Below the pieces are notes generated by a model, which saw nothing but the letters and a program-made list of their open reading frames with translations, had not been told where the DNA came from and ran no database searches. This document shows, in pieces, positions 1-6,670 of a stretch of 6,670 bases of DNA (positions are counted from its first letter, which is position 1; the number at the start of each line of letters is the position of its first letter). Source of the DNA: Actinomycetota bacterium (GTDB taxonomy: Bacteria > Actinomycetota > Thermoleophilia > Gaiellales > Gaiellaceae); the NCBI GenBank assembly GCA_013811645.1, contig JACCUU010000169.1:1-6670 (forward strand), written 5' to 3'. A program made the position numbers and the translations under genes.

Positions 1-471
1 GCGGACGCGCTTGCGCAGGCTGGCGACGAGCGGGCGCTGGCGACACTGCGCGTGCAGTGGGACGAAGAGATCGAGGCGGCTGCTCGGGACAGCGACTATC
101 GCGTGCGGGCGCAGGGATACCGGGCGATCGCCCAGTTTCGGTTTCGGCAGAAGCGCGAGCTCCTGCGGCGAGGGCTGGAGGACGACAGCCCTGCCGCCCG
201 CGGTTCGGCCCTGATCGCGCTCGAAGGGCTCTCTCGCGGGCATCCCGGTGACATCAACGCGTTTCGGCCGCTGCTGCACGAGCTCGCCGCGCGCGATCCG
301 AACCGCGCAGTGCGCCGTCTGGCTGTCATCTGCCTGAAGAACGGCGCCGCCAGGAGCGACACGCTCCAGCTCCTCGAGGGGATCGCGGAGTCGGACGAGA
401 CCGACGCCGAGCTCCGCAAGACCGCTCGAGTCGTCCAGGCTTCTCTCAAGAAGAAAGCGCTCGCGAAGTGA
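1..471 (+). CDS. HEAT-repeat protein, C-terminal part (5' end outside window)
   Basis: The frame is open from base 1, so the true start lies upstream; the internal GTG at 52 is only a possible start. The visible 156 residues are alpha-helical and hold about four HEAT/PBS-lyase-like repeats, recognisable by the pattern Asp-x-x-(x)-x-Val-Arg followed by a small-residue helix: residues about 30-46 (DSDYRVRAQGYRAIAQF), 61-77 (DDSPAARGSALIALEGL), 98-112 (RDPNRAVRRLAVICL) and 131-149. The C-terminus is basic (KKKALAK). Such repeats form a curved scaffold for protein binding; no enzymatic motif is visible, and the partner cannot be told from sequence. No signal peptide or membrane segment is seen in the visible part. 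The stop TGA overlaps the purE start (GTGA), which implies an operon and translational coupling. The HEAT assignment is fairly sure; the function is unknown. Confidence 0.8.
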   Translation, partial: ADALAQAGDERALATLRVQWDEEIEAAARDSDYRVRAQGYRAIAQFRFRQKRELLRRGLEDDSPAARGSALIALEGLSRGHPGDINAFRPLLHELAARDPNRAVRRLAVICLKNGAARSDTLQLLEGIAESDETDAELRKTARVVQASLKKKALAK

Positions 472-953
472 GCCCCGCAGTTGCGGTGATCATGGGCTCC
501 AGCTCCGACTGGGAGACGATGGAGCACTGTGTGACGACACTCCAAGAGCTCGAGATTCCGTATGAGGTGCGGGTGCTCTCTGCGCATCGCACGCCCGGCG
601 CGCTCGAGGCGTACGTCACCGACGTCGAGGCGCGTGGCGTGCAGGTGTTCGTCGCAGCCGCAGGTGGTGCGGCTCACCTGGCAGGAGTTGTCGCCTCCCA
701 GACGCTGAAGCCCGTGCTCGGGATACCCATGGGCACGCAGCTCGGAGGGCTCGATTCCCTCCTTTCGACCGTGCAGATGCCCGCGGGAATCCCGGTCGGC
801 ACGCTCGCGATCGGTCGGGCGGGCGCGGTCAACGCAGCGTTGCTCGCTGCCGCGATTCTCGCGCGCTCCGAGGGCGACATCGAAGGGCGCCTGCGTCGCT
901 TCCGGGAGGAGCAGACGCAGAAGATCCTGAACCAGCCGGATCCGAGCGCATAG
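468..953 (+). CDS. purE: N5-carboxyaminoimidazole ribonucleotide mutase (class I PurE)
   Basis: This 161-residue protein has the usual class I PurE length. PurE moves the carboxyl group of N5-CAIR to C4, giving CAIR, in de novo purine synthesis in the cytoplasm; it works as an octamer and is normally paired with PurK. Visible signatures are VIMGSSSDWETM (8-19; substrate phosphate and ribose loop), SAHRTP (38-43; His40 matches the catalytic His45 of E. coli PurE), AAAGGAAHLAG (63-73) and QMPAGIPVGTLAIG (103-116), the last typical of class I rather than class II AIR carboxylases. The C-terminus (FREEQTQKILNQPDPSA) also follows the family. One deviation is Ala72 where HLPGM is usual. The GTG at 468 was chosen because translation from it begins just before the nucleotide-binding strand and because it overlaps the upstream stop. 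No purK is in the window; what follows is an orphan ribosome-binding site and then recQ on the other strand. Confidence 0.97.
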   Translation: MSPAVAVIMGSSSDWETMEHCVTTLQELEIPYEVRVLSAHRTPGALEAYVTDVEARGVQVFVAAAGGAAHLAGVVASQTLKPVLGIPMGTQLGGLDSLLSTVQMPAGIPVGTLAIGRAGAVNAALLAAAILARSEGDIEGRLRRFREEQTQKILNQPDPSA

Positions 954-969
954 GGAGGACGAAACGCAT

Positions 970-993
970 GGTGACAGTCACCTGCGGTGACAG

Positions 994-998
<5 letters not shown>
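970..998. repeat. Two tandem 13-bp palindromes (GGTGACAGTCACC)
   Basis: GGTGACAGTCACC occurs at 970-982 and again at 986-998, separated by TGC. Each copy is a perfect odd-length palindrome (GGTGAC-A-GTCACC). The two copies can also pair with each other, giving 6 bp, one A-A mismatch and 6 bp around a 3-nt loop. The element fills the 40-bp gap between purE and the convergent recQ, and its second copy contains the recQ TGA stop (996-994). It could act as a bidirectional terminator, though there is no T-run on either side, or be a REP-type dispersed element. A protein-binding site is a third option. Confidence 0.75.
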
Positions 999-2976
<1,978 letters not shown>

Positions 2977-3005
2977 ATTGACGGTCGTCGTCGGGGTGCG
3001 CTCAG

Positions 3006-3096
3006 CCCCAGAAAGTGCTGCGCACTTTCTGGGGTCCCCGAAAACCTCGGGGGTGCGAGGCAAGGACGCAGGGAGCGCCCATATGACAATGGGCGC
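3006..3096. repeat. Three stacked hairpins upstream of recQ
   Basis: Three perfect inverted repeats occur within 91 bp. The first has a 13-bp stem, CCCCAGAAAGTGC (3006-3018) with its complement at 3022-3034, around a 3-nt loop. The second is CCCCGA (3036-3041) paired with TCGGGG (3047-3052). The third is GCGCCCAT (3075-3082) paired with ATGGGCGC (3089-3096) around ATGACA. A short direct repeat, AGGACGC, flanks the third (3064-3070 and about 3102-3108). The element lies 30 bp upstream of the recQ start, in the transcribed leader if the promoter is near 3190. It may be a dispersed structured element, a terminator for xerD, or a leader structure affecting recQ. Neither side of the first stem has a T-run. 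Confidence 0.7.
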
Positions 3097-3185
3097 GACT
3101 GAGGACGCTGCATCTCGTCGCCCAGCGTGGCCCGACGGCACAAGGCTTCGTTGTGAAACGAGTTCTAAAGTCCTTCAGGCGGGCG

Positions 3186-3191
3186 AGTATA
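3186..3191 (-). promoter_or_regulatory. Possible -10 box for recQ (TATACT)
   Basis: On the minus strand TATACT (3191 to 3186) matches the -10 consensus at five of six positions, in a locally AT-richer stretch of the xerD-recQ gap. No convincing -35 hexamer lies 16-18 nt upstream. If used, transcription would start near 3179 and give a leader of about 200 nt that holds the three hairpins. The rest of the gap (3097-3244) shows nothing else I can name. Confidence 0.22.
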
Positions 3192-3227
3192 GGGAGCCGG
3201 TCGAACGGCGCCCGAGCTCGTTGCAGA

Positions 3228-3248
3228 GTTGTTACACGTCGTTGTTAC
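3228..3248. repeat. Direct repeat GTTGTTAC, 13-bp period
   Basis: GTTGTTAC occurs at 3228-3235 and 3241-3248, with ACGTC between. The second copy contains the xerD stop codon (TAA on the minus strand at 3247-3245). It may be chance, or a small binding site just downstream of xerD. It does not have the two-arm, 6-bp-spacer layout of a dif site. Confidence 0.4.
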
Positions 3249-4162
3249 GCTGGCGCGTCCGAGCGCGGAGCCTTGCGGCGGGCGTGCGGGTGGGCGAGGA
3301 AGTAGACCTCCCGGCGGCGACGGTCCGAGATGTGCGTATAGCGCTCGGTCGTCCCGAGGTCGGCGTGCCCGAGCATCTCCTGCACGGAGCGGAGGTCGGC
3401 GCCACCCTCGAGCAGATGCGTTGCGAACGAATGGCGGAGAAGGTGGGGGTGCACGCGTTCCGGCTCGAGCCCCGCCTTCTCGGCGAGTCGGCGCAGGATG
3501 AGGAACGCGCCAGCGCGGGTGAGCGCGCCACCCCTGGCGTTCAGGAAGAGCTCAGACCGGTAGCGACGGTCGAGCTGGGGCCGACCGAGCGCGAGATAGC
3601 GCCTCGCGGCTTCCGCTGCCGGACGTCCGAGTGGGACGAGTCGATCCTTGCCGCCCTTCCCGTGCACGCGGACGATTCGGTTCTCGAGATCCACCGCGCT
3701 CTTCTCGAGCCCCATCGCCTCCGAGACGCGCAGCCCTGCTCCGTACAGGAGCTCGACGAGGGCGCGGTCGCGTAGGGTTCGGGGAGTAGTGCCCGTCGCC
3801 GCGTCGATGAGTCGCTCGGTCTCCGAGGGGGAGAGTGCTCGCGGCAGCTTTCGCCCCCGACGGGGTAGCTGGATCGCGGCAGCGGGATTCTCGGTTCTGC
3901 TGCCGACGAGGATGAGGTGCCGGAAATAGGTCCGCACCGCAGATACGCGGCGTGCGAGTGTCGCGGGCGCAAGGCCTTGGGCGCGCATGCCGGCGAGCCA
4001 GCCCTCGAGCTCGTCGACCGTCGTATCCCCGACGCTCCCGCCCCGAAACGTCGCCAGCGACACGAGGTCCCGGCGGTACGCGTCGACGGTCCGGGGCGAG
4101 CGCCTGGCTGCCAGAGTCAGCAGGAACCGATTGAGCTCCGGGTCGACGAGCGGGGTGGCCAT
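3245..4162 (-). CDS. xerD: Tyrosine recombinase, XerD-like
   Basis: This 305-residue tyrosine recombinase has the normal Xer length. With XerC, XerD resolves chromosome dimers at dif, and it makes a 3'-phosphotyrosine link to DNA. The N-terminal SAM-like core-binding domain covers about 5-95 (FLLTLAARRSPRTVDAYRRD) and the catalytic domain about 106-295. All six active-site residues are present: Arg145 (GAGLRVSE), Lys169 (HGKGGKDR), His240 and Arg243 (HPHLLRHSF), His266 (LGHAD) and Tyr275 (TTERYTHIS). LGHADLGTTERYTHIS is closer to XerD than to XerC, so XerD is favoured. The ATG at 4162 gives the standard N-terminus. The frame continues open upstream to 5128, but that part is antisense to the secreted-protein gene and not Xer-like. 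No clear Shine-Dalgarno is seen. A plasmid or element integrase is less likely, given the XerC-like gene nearby. Confidence 0.92.
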   Translation of the reverse strand: MATPLVDPELNRFLLTLAARRSPRTVDAYRRDLVSLATFRGGSVGDTTVDELEGWLAGMRAQGLAPATLARRVSAVRTYFRHLILVGSRTENPAAAIQLPRRGRKLPRALSPSETERLIDAATGTTPRTLRDRALVELLYGAGLRVSEAMGLEKSAVDLENRIVRVHGKGGKDRLVPLGRPAAEAARRYLALGRPQLDRRYRSELFLNARGGALTRAGAFLILRRLAEKAGLEPERVHPHLLRHSFATHLLEGGADLRSVQEMLGHADLGTTERYTHISDRRRREVYFLAHPHARRKAPRSDAPA

Positions 4163-4225
4163 GGGGCGCGGACCGTTTCGGCAGGGAGCGCCCGGCTCCT
4201 CTCCCGGCTGTGTCTGGCCGGCAGC
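4163..4225. promoter_or_regulatory. Divergent spacer between xerD and secreted-protein gene
   Basis: These 63 bp separate the start codons of xerD (-) and the secreted protein (+), so they should hold or border both promoters, yet I see no convincing -35/-10 pair on either strand. A small hairpin is present, GGAGC (4185-4189) with GCTCC (4195-4199) around 5 nt. On the + strand the stretch is in frame with the secreted gene, has no stop, and translates as a basic and hydrophobic string (ARLLSRLCLAGS) that would complete its short signal peptide. Confidence 0.4.
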
Positions 4226-5134
4226 ATGGCCGTGCTCCTGGCGACGGTCGTTTCTGCTCCGGCGCAGGCATCCCAGCTCGTCGCCCGAAACACGTCGGCG
4301 GAGCGGTTGTCGGTGTCTCCGGACGGACGAGCCATCGTCACGTATCGCGCCGACGGTCGTCTGCGGCACGTGCTCGTCTGGGGAGCCGTGGACGCGCGAA
4401 TGCCGAGCACCAGCCGGAAGCAGGTCGAGTTCCAGATCGACTACTCGGGCGGCTGGAAGCGATTCGGCCAGCCATTGTGGAAGGCGCGACGGAATGCGTG
4501 CGGGAAGTACGCCGGTCCTGCGCTCCCCTGGGTCGTCGCCAGCTGCACGGCTCCTGACGGCTCCCATTGGGCACTGCAGCGCTGGCAGCGGTCTCAAGCG
4601 AACTTCGCGCGTCCGCCGTTCAAGGCGGGTCACGCTGCTTGGGAGCTCCGCCTCTCGCACTGGAGTGGCCCGGTCGCGCGACTCGACGTCTGGCTCGATT
4701 GGAGCTACGGGGGCCGTTGGCAGCACCTTTTCGGGCGCCTCAGCTATCGGGGCCACCCCGTTCATGGCTTCACGACAACCCCAACGGGGGACCCGCTCGA
4801 CTCCTACGGTCGCGTCCTCTACCTCGACACCCTCGACTCGGCATACGGGACTGGTTGGCGCCGCGAGAACGGTTTCGTCGCTCGGCGGCCCTACGGGACG
4901 TTCTGTTATGGCTTCGTGCCGCACCGAATCCCTACGGGCGAGACGCTGCCGCCTGGAACGGGACGCCGCTACCGCCTGGCGACGAGCGGCCCCGGTGTGA
5001 CGCCGGACGTCAGCTGGGAGGGCGACGCGCTGGGTGATTACGACTCCGGGAGCACACTCGATCGCGAGCATGAGGCAAGGATGAACGAGCTGCAGCAACT
5101 GATCGCCAGCGGCTCCGATTCCTGCCATTCGTAG
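4226..5134 (+). CDS. Secreted tryptophan-rich protein of unknown function
   Basis: I do not recognise this family. From ATG 4226 the protein has 302 residues. It begins with a hydrophobic stretch and an Ala-x-Ala cleavage site (MAVLLATVVSAPAQA, 1-15), so it is probably exported through Sec. The mature part has no membrane helix, 13 tryptophans (for example W52, 77, 85, 102, 115, 120, 156, 159), many tyrosines and glycines, and four cysteines (92, 107, 227, 300) that could form two disulfides. This composition suggests an extracellular beta-rich fold. Conspicuous blocks are LDSYGRVLYLDTLDSAYGTG (191-210), GTFCYGFVPH (224-233) and GVTPDVSWEGD (257-267); the C-terminal tail is helical. The gene is real: its translation is coherent and non-repetitive, whereas the antisense translation is low-complexity and Arg-rich. 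It is the only ATG start in this frame after xerD; a charged n-region is missing from this start, so initiation may lie up to 30 bp earlier at a non-standard codon. Confidence 0.8.
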   Translation: MAVLLATVVSAPAQASQLVARNTSAERLSVSPDGRAIVTYRADGRLRHVLVWGAVDARMPSTSRKQVEFQIDYSGGWKRFGQPLWKARRNACGKYAGPALPWVVASCTAPDGSHWALQRWQRSQANFARPPFKAGHAAWELRLSHWSGPVARLDVWLDWSYGGRWQHLFGRLSYRGHPVHGFTTTPTGDPLDSYGRVLYLDTLDSAYGTGWRRENGFVARRPYGTFCYGFVPHRIPTGETLPPGTGRRYRLATSGPGVTPDVSWEGDALGDYDSGSTLDREHEARMNELQQLIASGSDSCHS

Positions 5135-5968
5135 CTACGACCGAGGATGCGAGCGGTCGTACACGCGACGTAGGCGCTTCGCGTCCACGTGGCTGTAGAT
5201 CTGCGTCGTCGACAGGGAGGCGTGGCCGAGGAGCTCCTGGATAGTGCGCAGGTCGGCTCCGCCTTCGAGCAGGTGCGTCGCGAACGCGTGCCGCAGGCGA
5301 TGGGGGTTCCGCACGAGCCGGCGAACGGTGCTCGTGTCGAGGCGGCGGCCCCGGGCGGAGAGAAAGAGCGCGTCGACGGCTCCGCGTGCGAGCTCGGGCC
5401 GGCCGTCACGGAGGTACAGGGCGACATGCTGTGCGGCCTCCTCCCCGAGCGGCACCATGCGCTCCTTTCCGCCCTTGCCGCGGACATGGATTGCCTCACG
5501 TTCGAAGTTGAGGTCGGAGAGGTCGAGCCCGACTGCCTCGGCGCTCCGGAGCCCTCCCGAGTAGAGAACCTCGAGCAGCGCCCGGTTTCGAAGTGCGAGC
5601 GGCGAAGAGCCCTCCACGCGCTCGAGGAGCGCATCCACTTCCGACATCTTGGGCGCGTCGGGCAGCCGTCTCGACCGCCGCGACGAGAACGCCGCGTCCG
5701 GGACTCGGGCAGGCCCGAACGTGAAGCGGAGGCAGGAGCGGATCGCGGCCACCCGGCGGGAGACGGTCGCGGGTGCGAGCCTTCGCCGATCGTGGCCGAG
5801 CTCGGATATCCAGTCCGCGAGAACGCGTGCGTCCACACCCTCGAGCCCGAGGCCGCGCTCGTCCAGCCACAGCGCGAACGAGTCGAGATCCGAGCGATAG
5901 GCGCGCTGGGTTGCTTCCGAAAGACCACCACGCTCGAGGAACCGGTCGATCGCCGCTGTCGTCCTCAC
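5135..5968 (-). CDS. xerC: Tyrosine recombinase, XerC-like
   Basis: This 277-residue tyrosine recombinase has a SAM-like DNA-binding domain at about 3-88 (FLERGGLSEATQRAYRSDLD) and a catalytic domain at about 107-275. The six active-site residues are Arg141 (SGGLRSAEA), Lys165 (RGKGGKER), His223 and Arg226 (PHRLRH), His249 (LLGHAS) and Tyr258 (STTQIYSHVD). The ending RRVYDRSHPRS matches the XerC-type tail VYDxAHPRA, so XerC is favoured, and XerD for the gene at 3245-4162. The two would act together at dif. The loop between the strand SARGRRL and the HxxR motif is about 13 residues shorter than in the neighbouring XerD, which explains the short total length. The GTG at 5968 is chosen because it gives the normal N-terminus; no clear Shine-Dalgarno is seen. 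The stop is directly adjacent to the stop of the convergent secreted gene. Confidence 0.9.
   Translation of the reverse strand: MRTTAAIDRFLERGGLSEATQRAYRSDLDSFALWLDERGLGLEGVDARVLADWISELGHDRRRLAPATVSRRVAAIRSCLRFTFGPARVPDAAFSSRRSRRLPDAPKMSEVDALLERVEGSSPLALRNRALLEVLYSGGLRSAEAVGLDLSDLNFEREAIHVRGKGGKERMVPLGEEAAQHVALYLRDGRPELARGAVDALFLSARGRRLDTSTVRRLVRNPHRLRHAFATHLLEGGADLRTIQELLGHASLSTTQIYSHVDAKRLRRVYDRSHPRS
5136..5161 (+). terminator. Hairpin after the secreted gene, inside the xerC 3' end
   Basis: TACGACCG (5136-5143) and CGGTCGTA (5154-5161) form a perfect 8-bp stem with a 10-nt loop, beginning two bases after the secreted gene's TAG. It encodes the last residues of XerC on the other strand. 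There is no T-tract, so it would be a weak or T-less terminator, and it may stop transcripts running in both directions. No other space for a terminator exists between the two convergent genes. Confidence 0.4.
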
Positions 5969-6075
5969 GGGTTCGGATTCGGGATAGGCCGGAGAGTGCC
6001 TGCCGTGGGTGCGCGAACGTCGGCGAAAGTCCGCCCGCTCGGCCTCTACTGATCGCTGACAGGCAGGCTTAGGGC
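5969..6075. promoter_or_regulatory. Divergent intergenic region between xerC and ABC exporter gene
   Basis: These 107 bp must serve both xerC (-) and the ABC transporter gene (+). No -35/-10 pair convinces me on either strand. A distant 7-bp inverted repeat (GCCTGCC at 5998-6004, GGCAGGC at 6062-6068) is the only structure noted and may be chance. An in-frame TAG at 6070-6072 fixes the upstream limit of the transporter gene. Confidence 0.35.
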
Positions 6076-6670
6076 GTGCCAGGCCGTCGCTTTGACTCCT
6101 TCGCCGCCGGCGATCCGCCCGAGCGTCCAGCCGATCCGGCCGTGCGGCAGGCGAACTTCCGGCGGATCGTCCGGCTCTTCCGCACGTACCGCGCTCGCCT
6201 GGCGGCAGTCTCGGGTCTGATCCTGGTCTCGGCGAGCCTCGGCGTCATCTCGCCGTTCCTGCTCCGCGAGGTCCTCGACGTCGCAATTCCCGAGGAGAAC
6301 CTCGGCCTGCTGACCGCGTTGGTGGCGGGCATGGTTCTGATCCCGATCGTGACCGGAGCGCTCGGCGTCTGGCAGACGCTCCTGTCGAACCGGATCGGGC
6401 AGAGCGTCATGCACGACCTGCGAACCCAGGTCTATCGACACCTCCAGCGGCTCTCGCTCGCGTTCTTCACGCGCACGCGGACCGGCGAGGTGCAGAGTCG
6501 GATCGCCAACGACATCGGCGGCATCGAGACCGTCGTCACCTCGACGGCGACCTCTGTCCTTGCGAACGTCACGACGGTGCTCGCCACCGTCGTTGCGATG
6601 GCGCTTCTCGACTGGCGGCTCGCGGTCTTCTCGCTCGCACTCCTGCCGCTCTTCGTCTGGCTGACCAAGC
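6076..6670 (+). CDS. ABC exporter, N-terminal transmembrane domain (3' end outside window)
   Basis: The frame begins at GTG 6076, just after an in-frame TAG at 6070-6072, and is still open at the window edge; 198 residues are visible. After a short cytoplasmic Arg/Pro-rich tail (1-40) come hydrophobic segments at about 42-62, 77-99, 156-176 and 181-196. The stretch between the second and third, with MHDLRTQVYRHLQRLSLAFF (112-131), TRTGEVQSRIANDI (134-147) and GIETV, is the classic first intracellular loop and coupling helix of type I ABC exporters (MsbA/BmrA-like half transporters, one membrane domain fused to one ATPase). The ATP-binding domain with Walker motifs would follow downstream. It is an inner-membrane efflux pump for an unknown substrate, probably lipid, drug or peptide. 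The first segments could also suit a heterodimeric exporter subunit; a partner gene, if any, is beyond the window. Confidence 0.9.
   Translation, partial: MPGRRFDSFAAGDPPERPADPAVRQANFRRIVRLFRTYRARLAAVSGLILVSASLGVISPFLLREVLDVAIPEENLGLLTALVAGMVLIPIVTGALGVWQTLLSNRIGQSVMHDLRTQVYRHLQRLSLAFFTRTRTGEVQSRIANDIGGIETVVTSTATSVLANVTTVLATVVAMALLDWRLAVFSLALLPLFVWLTK

Noticed and set aside
96..677. 193-codon minus-strand ORF opposite the HEAT and purE genes
   Set aside because: It is antisense to a certain purE and shows no recognisable features.
3142..3260. Possible dif site next to xerD
   Set aside because: No pair of 11-bp arms with the inner ATAA/TTAT pattern around 6 bp is present here, nor did I see one elsewhere in the window.
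3917..4225. Extension of the secreted-protein frame upstream to an ATG at 3917
   Set aside because: This part is antisense to xerD coding sequence and would bury the signal peptide in the middle of the protein.
4163..5128. Upstream extension of the xerD frame to a 627-residue fusion protein
   Set aside because: The extension is exactly antisense to the coherent secreted-protein gene, is Arg/Pro/Ala-rich without recognisable domains, and XerD has a normal N-terminus at ATG 4162.
6011..6028. Possible LexA/SOS box in the xerC-ABC spacer (CGAACGTCGGCGAA)
   Set aside because: Only the left half matches CGAAC; the required GTTCG right half with 4-bp spacing is missing.
5189..6052. 287-codon + strand ORF opposite xerC
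   Set aside because: It is a shadow of a well-supported recombinase gene, with low-complexity charged composition.
6046..6441. Minus-strand ORF opposite the ABC exporter
   Set aside because: The + strand frame carries clear ABC membrane-domain motifs; the antisense frame is Arg/Asp-rich filler.

Overview
The window is a GC-rich bacterial chromosomal segment with frequent GTG starts and dense gene packing. These traits, the actinobacterial look of both Xer recombinases and the protein style suggest a high-GC actinobacterium, possibly of the Thermoleophilia/Gaiellales type. That placement is an inference from style; there is no rRNA or marker tree here.

Left part (1-998, + strand): the 3' end of a HEAT-repeat protein gene overlaps purE (class I N5-CAIR mutase) by 4 bp and is probably translationally coupled to it. 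Directly after the purE stop is a strong Shine-Dalgarno plus ATG that leads into no real gene. It runs into two tandem copies of a 13-bp palindrome, the second of which supplies the stop codon of the convergent recQ.

Middle part (994-4162, - strand): recQ encodes a complete RecQ helicase (helicase core, Zn site, winged helix, HRDC). A leader carrying three stacked hairpins lies between it and xerD, a tyrosine recombinase with all six catalytic residues.

Right part (4226-6670): a secreted, tryptophan-rich protein of unknown function (+) lies between xerD and a second tyrosine recombinase that looks like XerC (-). The stops of the secreted gene and xerC are directly adjacent (TAG|CTA), with a hairpin inside the xerC 3' end. 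Divergent from xerC, the window ends in the N-terminal membrane domain of a type I ABC exporter (+, cut by the window edge).

Functionally there is purine biosynthesis (purE) and a DNA recombination/repair cluster (recQ, xerD, xerC) with an unrelated-looking secreted gene inside it. I see no CRISPR array, tRNA, rRNA, transposase or clear phage gene. The best candidates for something undescribed are the secreted orphan between the two Xer genes and the two different palindromic elements that bracket recQ.
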